A stretch of DNA of 64,000 nt from Limisoma sp963590405 (GTDB taxonomy: Bacteria > Bacteroidota > Bacteroidia > Bacteroidales > Muribaculaceae), in contig CAVAPE010000001.1 in NCBI GenBank assembly GCA_963590405.1, positions 1 to 64,000 of the forward strand, given 5' to 3'. The notes below the pieces were generated by a model that searched no databases, was not told the DNA's origin, and saw only the letters and a list, made by a program, of their open reading frames with translations. The position numbers and the translations under genes are program-made. The first letter of the stretch is position 1, and each line of letters begins with the position of its first letter. Positions 59,412 to 64,000 of the stretch are shown one piece after another.

Positions 59412-60215
59412 TTAAATCAATGAGTAAACCAATGTTGCAATGCCGACGATTGCGCAGTAGATTGCAAAATACACAAGTTTGCCACGCTTCACGATGTTGA
59501 TCATCCATTTGCATGCCAGGCATCCCGAGACGAACGCCGCAATGAAGCCCACAATCAGCGCTGCTGCGGAGATGTCGCCCGTCACTGCCTCTGCGCCGCC
59601 CTTAATCATTTTCAAAACGTCGAGGAGTGCCTCGCCGAGGATTGGCGGAATGACCATAATAAACGAGAACTGCGCGAGTTTCTCTTTTTTGTTGCCGAGC
59701 AGAAGTCCAGTGGCAATCGTTGTGCCGGAGCGTGACAATCCAGGGAGCACTGCCACTGCCTGCGACAAACCGATGATGAAGGCATCGCGCGTGGAGATGG
59801 ATTGCTTCTGGCGAGGCTTTGCGTAGTAGGAGAATGTGAGGAGCAGGGCTGTTACGAGGAGCATCGAGCCAACGATGGCGAGCCCCGAGCCGAAAATCTC
59901 TTCAACATAGTCCTTGAAGAACACGCCGACGATGCCCACGGGAATCATCGAGACGATGACGTTGACGAAATAGCGCTGCTCGTCGTTATATCCTTTTGCG
60001 AAAAGTCCTTTGAAAATCCAACTGATTTCCTTCCAGAGGATTACGAGTGTGCTGAGCACCGTGGCTACGTGCACCGCGATGGTGAACGTGAGGTTTGACT
60101 CTGCGTCAATGCCGAAAAGTGCCGAGCCGATGGCGAGGTGTCCGCTGCTGCTCACTGGAAGGTATTCGGTGAGGCCCTGAACGAGGCCGAGAATTAGTGC
60201 TTCTATCCAGTCCAT
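59412..60215 (-). CDS. uppP: undecaprenyl-diphosphatase (UppP/BacA)
   Basis: 267 residues, eight membrane helices. Signatures: GLTEYLPVSSSGHLAIGSALF (first), PGLSRSGTTIATGLLLGNKKEKLAQFSF (second) with the Glu/Arg/Ser active site. Recycles undecaprenyl diphosphate to the phosphate for peptidoglycan and O-antigen synthesis. 3 bases after the DUF3098 gene. Confidence 0.96.
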   Translation of the reverse strand: MDWIEALILGLVQGLTEYLPVSSSGHLAIGSALFGIDAESNLTFTIAVHVATVLSTLVILWKEISWIFKGLFAKGYNDEQRYFVNVIVSMIPVGIVGVFFKDYVEEIFGSGLAIVGSMLLVTALLLTFSYYAKPRQKQSISTRDAFIIGLSQAVAVLPGLSRSGTTIATGLLLGNKKEKLAQFSFIMVIPPILGEALLDVLKMIKGGAEAVTGDISAAALIVGFIAAFVSGCLACKWMINIVKRGKLVYFAIYCAIVGIATLVYSLI

Positions 60216-60218
60216 TGC

Positions 60219-60479
60219 CTAATTTTTCTTTTTGTAGAGGATTGCAAAAAACATTGTAACGAAGCCGATAAACGAGAAACCCGGACCCACGGCGGTGCGC
60301 ATGGTGCTGAAAATGTCGGGGTTGAACTTCTCTTCGGTTGTCGCTCCTCCGCTCATCATCAGGAAGCCGATGATGATGAGTGCCACTGAGACACCCATGA
60401 GGATGTAGTTGATTTTTTCCAACGGGCGTGACTGCTCGTTTACGGGTTTTTCGCCCGGAGTATTTGTCTTTGTTTCCAT
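60219..60479 (-). CDS. DUF3098 small membrane protein
   Basis: 86 residues with two membrane helices (YILMGVSVALIIIGFLMMSGG and FSFIGFVTMFFAILYKKK). Position between ftsX and uppP is constant in Bacteroidetes for DUF3098. Function not known; 15 bases after ftsX, 3 before uppP. Confidence 0.85.
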   Translation of the reverse strand: METKTNTPGEKPVNEQSRPLEKINYILMGVSVALIIIGFLMMSGGATTEEKFNPDIFSTMRTAVGPGFSFIGFVTMFFAILYKKKN

Positions 60480-60494
60480 TATCGTTGTTGAGTC

Positions 60495-61373
60495 TTATCG
60501 TTTAAACAAGTCGTCGTAGTCGAGGTGGATGTACTTCGTGGCTGCGAAGAATGCCGCGATGCCCGAGATGGCGATGCCCACCACGGCAAGTCCGGCAAAC
60601 ACTATCGCCACTTCAGCCTCCGTAATCATAGTGCCCACGATGCTGCCCACCATACTCTGCGCTGCAAAGTAGAAGCCCACAAACACGAGGCATGCCAACA
60701 CTGCGGCTATCAAGCCGTTGAGCATGTTTTGCACCACAAAAGGCTTGCGGATAAATCCCGGTTTCGCTCCCACGAGTTTCATAGTGTGGATGAGAAACCT
60801 GCGAGAGTAGACGGTGAGGCGTACGGTGTTGTTAATGAGGGCGAAAGAGATGAACACCAGCAGGGCTGCCACAACAAGGAGCACTATCGAGATGTTGCTG
60901 ATGTTTTTGTTGGCGGCTTCCACCTCCGTTTCGTAGAGCGCAACCTCTTCCACGCCTTGGCGTTTCTGCAGGTCGGCTTGTATCTTTTTCAACTTGCCCA
61001 CTTCGGCATAGTTGGCTTTCACATTTATCTGGAACTCAGCGCTGAGGGGGTTCACGCCGAAGGTTTCAATGAGGTCTTCGCCCGTGTCGTCCTTCCATTG
61101 TGCGAGAGCCTCTTCCTTCGAGATGTATTCCACTTTTGCAACGTAGGGCGCGGTCTTGAACAAGGTGTTGAGCGCACTGACGTCGGCATCTGAGGCATCG
61201 GCATTGAGCACGATGCTGAAACCCATGTTCTCTTTGAGGTCGCGGCTCATGGTGCGCGCCGAAAGTCCGAGAAACGCAGTTACTCCAATCAGAATGAGCA
61301 CCAGGGCAACACTCACTGTTGCTGTGACGTTCGACTGGAAATGTGAAATCTTTGATTTGTGCTCTTTTGCCAT
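60495..61373 (-). CDS. ftsX: cell division protein FtsX
   Basis: 292 residues, four membrane helices. First helix ATVSVALVLILIGVTAFLGL, a periplasmic domain (residues 45-160), then NISIVLLVVAALLVFISFALINNTVRLTVYSRRFLIHTMKLVGA, the FtsX_N and FtsX core in blocks. Permease-like partner of FtsE that controls murein hydrolases during division; no ftsE is adjacent, as is common in Bacteroidetes. Heads the series ftsX-DUF3098-uppP-truB-queA-xpt. Confidence 0.93.
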   Translation of the reverse strand: MAKEHKSKISHFQSNVTATVSVALVLILIGVTAFLGLSARTMSRDLKENMGFSIVLNADASDADVSALNTLFKTAPYVAKVEYISKEEALAQWKDDTGEDLIETFGVNPLSAEFQINVKANYAEVGKLKKIQADLQKRQGVEEVALYETEVEAANKNISNISIVLLVVAALLVFISFALINNTVRLTVYSRRFLIHTMKLVGAKPGFIRKPFVVQNMLNGLIAAVLACLVFVGFYFAAQSMVGSIVGTMITEAEVAIVFAGLAVVGIAISGIAAFFAATKYIHLDYDDLFKR

Positions 61374-61395
61374 AAAAAATTAGCCTATTTGGCTG

Positions 61396-61427
61396 CAAAG
61401 ATACAACGCAGAGCACCCCTTTGTCAA
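61396..61427 (-). promoter_or_regulatory. promoter of the ftsX series
   Basis: Minus strand TTG (61427-61425), 21 bases, TATCTTTG (61403-61396), 22 bases above ftsX. Confidence 0.75.
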
Positions 61428-61502
61428 CTATTTACGGAATTTTCACACCCTTTGCAGCCGAATTTTCGCAATTTGGCGACAATGGTTAGTTTAATTTCTC
61501 AG

Positions 61503-62843
61503 TTATTCCGCTTCTTTGCCTATGAGGGTTGCCGACGAGGCGCTCTCCACGGTGACCATCACGCGGTCGCCGATGTGGTGGTTGCCGCGCGGGAACACGA
61601 TGACCTTATTTTGCTCGTTGCGGCCGAACAACTGTTCGCGGGAGCGTTTCGATGTGCCTTCAACAAGCACTTCGTAGGTCTTGCCGATGTCGTTGCGGTA
61701 ACTTACTGCCGACAGTTCGTTTTGCAGGGCAATCATGCGGTTGAGACGGTCGATTTTCACCTCCTCCGGCACGTTGTCGGGGAGGTTTTTGGAGGCGTAT
61801 GTGCCTGGGCGCTCGGAGTATTTAAACATGAACGCGCTGTCGAACACCACTTCGCGCATCAGGCTGAGTGTTTCCTCGAAGTCCTCTTCCGTCTCGTCGT
61901 GGAAGCCTGTAAACATATCGGTCGTTATGCCGCAATCGGGCATGGCCTTGCGGATGGCGGCGATGCGGTCGAGATACCACTCGCGGGTGTATTTGCGGTT
62001 CATTGCCTTCAGCACCTTGTTGCTGCCCGACTGCACTGGCAAGTGGATGTGTTTGCACACGTTGGGCACGGAGGCGATGACCGAGATAATCTCGTCGGTC
62101 ATGTCCTTCGGGTGGGAGGTGGTGAAGCGCACGCGCATCTCTGGAGCGGCTTCCGCAACGATGCGCAGAAGGTCGGCAAAGCCCACATGGGTGCCGTCCT
62201 CGCCTATATAGTTGTATGAGTTTACGTTCTGACCCAGAAGTACCACCTCTTTGAAGCCTTTCGCCTGCATGTCGGCGAGTTCGTTGAGGATGCTGCGTGG
62301 CTCACGGCTACGCTCGCGGCCTCGGGTGTAGGGCACGATGCAGTAAGAGCAGAAATTGTTGCATCCGCGCATAATGCTGATGTATCCGCTGATGCGGCTA
62401 TGACCAATGCGCTGCGGGATTACGTCGCGGTAGGTCTCCGTCTTCGACAGTTCGATATTGATGGCCTTTTGTCCGAGTTCGGCAGCCGACACAAGGTCGG
62501 GCAGCGACAGGTAGGCATCCGGTCCAGCCACGATGTCAACGCCGTGGTTGGCAATGAGTTCGTCCTTCACGCGCTCCGCCATGCAGCCGAGCACACCGAG
62601 CACCAGTTTCGTCTTGCGTTTGCGGCGGAGAGATGCAAAATACTCCAGACGCGAGAAGATTTTCTGCTCAGCATTGTCGCGGATGGAGCAAGTGTTGAGA
62701 AACACCGCATCGGCATCCTCAAGCACGTCGGTAGGCTCATAGCCAGCGATTTTCATTACTGAGGCAATCACCTCACTGTCTGCCACATTCATCTGGCAGC
62801 CATAAGTCTCTATAAATAATTTCTTTTCTGTTTCTCCGCTCAT
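61503..62843 (-). CDS. miaB: tRNA-2-methylthio-N6-dimethylallyladenosine synthase
   Basis: 446 residues, radical-SAM methylthiotransferase. UPF0004 domain with three cysteines (ETYGCQMNVAD, NTCSIR, LGVLGCMAERVK), the radical SAM cluster GCNNFCSYCIVPY, and a TRAM domain at the C-terminus (VLVEGTSKRSREQLFGR). Makes ms2i6A37 in tRNAs. Stand-alone gene with a possibly duplicated promoter. Confidence 0.96.
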   Translation of the reverse strand: MSGETEKKLFIETYGCQMNVADSEVIASVMKIAGYEPTDVLEDADAVFLNTCSIRDNAEQKIFSRLEYFASLRRKRKTKLVLGVLGCMAERVKDELIANHGVDIVAGPDAYLSLPDLVSAAELGQKAINIELSKTETYRDVIPQRIGHSRISGYISIMRGCNNFCSYCIVPYTRGRERSREPRSILNELADMQAKGFKEVVLLGQNVNSYNYIGEDGTHVGFADLLRIVAEAAPEMRVRFTTSHPKDMTDEIISVIASVPNVCKHIHLPVQSGSNKVLKAMNRKYTREWYLDRIAAIRKAMPDCGITTDMFTGFHDETEEDFEETLSLMREVVFDSAFMFKYSERPGTYASKNLPDNVPEEVKIDRLNRMIALQNELSAVSYRNDIGKTYEVLVEGTSKRSREQLFGRNEQNKVIVFPRGNHHIGDRVMVTVESASSATLIGKEAE

Positions 62844-62858
62844 TACTTATGAATTATA

Positions 62859-62880
62859 ATACAAAGGTAATGCAAACCGA
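62859..62880 (-). promoter_or_regulatory. miaB promoter, first of two direct copies
   Basis: Contains TACCTTTG on the minus strand (62869-62862), 18 bases above the miaB start; the nearest TTG is only 14 bases from the box. The same 22 bases recur at 62924-62945. Confidence 0.6.
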
Positions 62881-62923
62881 ATGCAATAGAACTTGTTCTA
62901 ATTGCTGAGGTGCAGCTAATTTT

Positions 62924-62945
62924 ATACAAAGGTAATGCAAACCGA
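62924..62945 (-). repeat. second direct copy of the 22-bp promoter segment
   Basis: Identical to 62859-62880, period 65 bases, again carrying the TACCTTTG box. Possibly a second promoter for miaB. Confidence 0.6.
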
Positions 62946-63025
62946 GGGAAAATCATTCAAGCTCGCTTGAAAATGTTTTCCGAGGCCACCATTGCACTAA
63001 GTTTGCAATTCGGCATTAAGATTGC

Positions 63026-63127
63026 AAATGCGCGTAGCGCATTTTATAGGCTGAAAGCCTTACACCACCATAGCCCAGGGCAGCGCCCTGGGTAACAGAT
63101 GATTGTGTGTTTGCGCCCTGAAAGGGC
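63026..63127. repeat. cluster of short palindromes, REP-like dispersed repeat
   Basis: Four palindromes in 100 bases: AAATGCGC/GCGCATTT (63026-63044), AGGC/GCCT (63048-63060), CCCAGGGC/GCCCTGGG (63074-63092) and GCCCT/AGGGC (63115-63127), each with a loop of three to five bases. The arrangement resembles dispersed palindromic elements known from Bacteroidales and REP families. A related fragment is at 50843-50911. Confidence 0.6.
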
Positions 63128-63227
63128 AATACAAAACGGCAGCGTAGGTGATCTCCTGTAGAGGTGCGATTTTTTCAATCTGCGGAATGAAACATTGATT
63201 TTTTTTGTGAAAATTTAGCGGAAAATT

Positions 63228-63256
63228 GTAGGAATTAAAATTTTGTCATATTTTTG
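63228..63256 (+). promoter_or_regulatory. promoter of the PepD-like gene
   Basis: TTG (63228-63230), 18 bases, TATTTTTG (63249-63256). Confidence 0.55.
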
Positions 63257-63329
63257 GACTATCATACAAACCATTTAATTACTACTTATTTTGCTACGCA
63301 AAGGCAAGATGCTTAAAATTTTGAATCCT

Positions 63330-64000
63330 ATGAAAAAGTGTAGATTCATGCTCGCAGCGGTTGCAACAATGTCATTGATGATGGCATCATGTTCCAACGA
63401 CGATCCGAAACCGGACAATCCTGTTACGCCAACCGACGAAACATTCGAAGCCCTGAAACAGTCTTCAATCAACGAATTTCTCGATTTTGCCAAGGTGCCT
63501 CGTCTGGGTTATCATCTCGAGAAAGCCAAGGCATATCTCAAGTCGTGGGCTGAGAAGCACGGCTATCCTTGTTATACCGACGACTTCGACAACGTTTGGA
63601 TTGACGTGCCTGCCAACAACGAGGCTATGGCAAACTATCCGAAAGTGATACTCCAGGGACACACCGACATGATTTGCGCATCGAAGTCGGGCGAGTCCTA
63701 CGACTACGAGAACGAGGTGGGCGAACCCTACTACGACGGCGACCTCCTGAAAGGCCGTAAAATCAACCTCGGCTCTGACGACGGCATCGGTGTGGGCATT
63801 GCCCTTGCCATCGCAAATTCCAACATTGCTCACGGCCCTCTGCGTCTGCTCTTCACTGCCAACGAGGACTACGATATGTCGGGCGCTATCAACCTCGACC
63901 CGTCGGTGCTCGATGCAAATTATATGATTAATATCGACGAGGAAGAGACTGGAAAGATTTCTGTGGGATGCCTCGGTAGTTATTCCATTGAATTTTCGAA
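63330..64000 (+). CDS. aminoacyl-histidine dipeptidase (PepD-like, M20), lipoprotein, cut by window end
   Basis: First 223 codons only; the frame runs off the window. The start chosen, ATG at 63330, gives a lipoprotein signal (KKCRFMLAAVATMSLMMASC, Cys at residue 21); an in-frame ATG at 63309 adds seven residues. M20 metal motifs are visible: HTD in LQGHTDMI, GSDDGIGVGIALAI, and ANEDYDMSGA. The family removes dipeptides with C-terminal histidine and related peptides. An exported lipoprotein form suggests periplasmic peptide digestion. The remainder of the gene lies outside. Confidence 0.85.
   Translation, partial: MKKCRFMLAAVATMSLMMASCSNDDPKPDNPVTPTDETFEALKQSSINEFLDFAKVPRLGYHLEKAKAYLKSWAEKHGYPCYTDDFDNVWIDVPANNEAMANYPKVILQGHTDMICASKSGESYDYENEVGEPYYDGDLLKGRKINLGSDDGIGVGIALAIANSNIAHGPLRLLFTANEDYDMSGAINLDPSVLDANYMINIDEEETGKISVGCLGSYSIEFS

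Larger units (their letters stand above)
62844..63329. other. 486-bp gene-free gap upstream of miaB and the PepD-like gene
   Basis: Holds the miaB promoter, a duplicated 22-bp segment (62859-62880 and 62924-62945), a cluster of small palindromes (63026-63127) and the promoter of the peptidase. No open frame of note. Confidence 0.75.

Noticed and set aside
63026..63127. CRISPR array
   Set aside because: Palindromes differ from each other, there are no constant repeats with spacers and no cas genes in the window.

Overview
The window is a stretch of ordinary chromosome from a member of the Bacteroidales, possibly of the Muribaculaceae/Prevotellaceae type (family level is a guess). The evidence is a type IX secretion sorting domain, a TonB-dependent receptor paired with a DUF4249 lipoprotein, GldE, DUF3098, DUF3822 and DUF6377 proteins, FISUMP-domain lipoprotein-like proteins, and many promoters of the Bacteroidetes type (TTG, 17-23 bases, TAnnTTTG). 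No rRNA, CRISPR array, prophage or insertion sequence was seen. Coding density is high and housekeeping genes dominate.

Layout. 1-9.7 kb: tRNA-Thr; a minus-strand run queF-queC-TPR/retropepsin-vanX-like-ABM; a Phd/RelE-like toxin-antitoxin pair; a POT peptide transporter; DUF3822-rsmD; a MATE exporter. 9.7-15.3 kb: a secreted phosphodiester glycosidase with a T9SS tail, then two DUF4143 AAA ATPases, each associated with its own long palindromes. 15.4-21 kb: metK behind a probable SAM-II riboswitch, a PpiD-like chaperone, aspS. 21-29.7 kb: two tandem FISUMP paralogues, gldE-like CorC protein, lptC, FadL-like porin, coaX, a small membrane protein, divIC/ftsB-like, trmD, Fic. 29.8-40.2 kb: MATE exporter, methyltransferase-like protein, YfhO, a glpT-GDPD-porin operon for glycerophosphodiester use, Lrp/AsnC regulator. 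40.4-47.1 kb: a complete glycine-cleavage operon (lplA-gcvT-gcvH-gcvPA-gcvPB-lpdA) with the split P protein. 47.1-53.2 kb: DUF4249/TonB receptor pair, a YafQ toxin-antitoxin pair, DUF6377 regulator. 53.2-64 kb: a candidate orphan RNA, tRNA-Asp, a ScpB-like crotonase, a 7TM protein next to a 7TM-AraC regulator, a conserved run ftsX-DUF3098-uppP-truB-queA-xpt, miaB, a palindrome-rich repeat patch, and a PepD-like lipoprotein peptidase cut by the window end.

How the genes work together: queF, queC and queA are three steps of queuosine synthesis, although queA lies 54 kb from the other two; with trmD, truB, miaB and rsmD they make the window rich in RNA modification. coaX, lptC, uppP, ftsX and divIC are envelope/cofactor housekeeping genes. 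The most unusual material is not protein-coding: the palindromes at the two ATPase genes, two candidate orphan transcripts, several promoters placed so close to the start codon that the mRNA would be nearly leaderless, and a patch of small REP-like hairpins. All functional calls are from reading the sequence and family knowledge; no database search was run.
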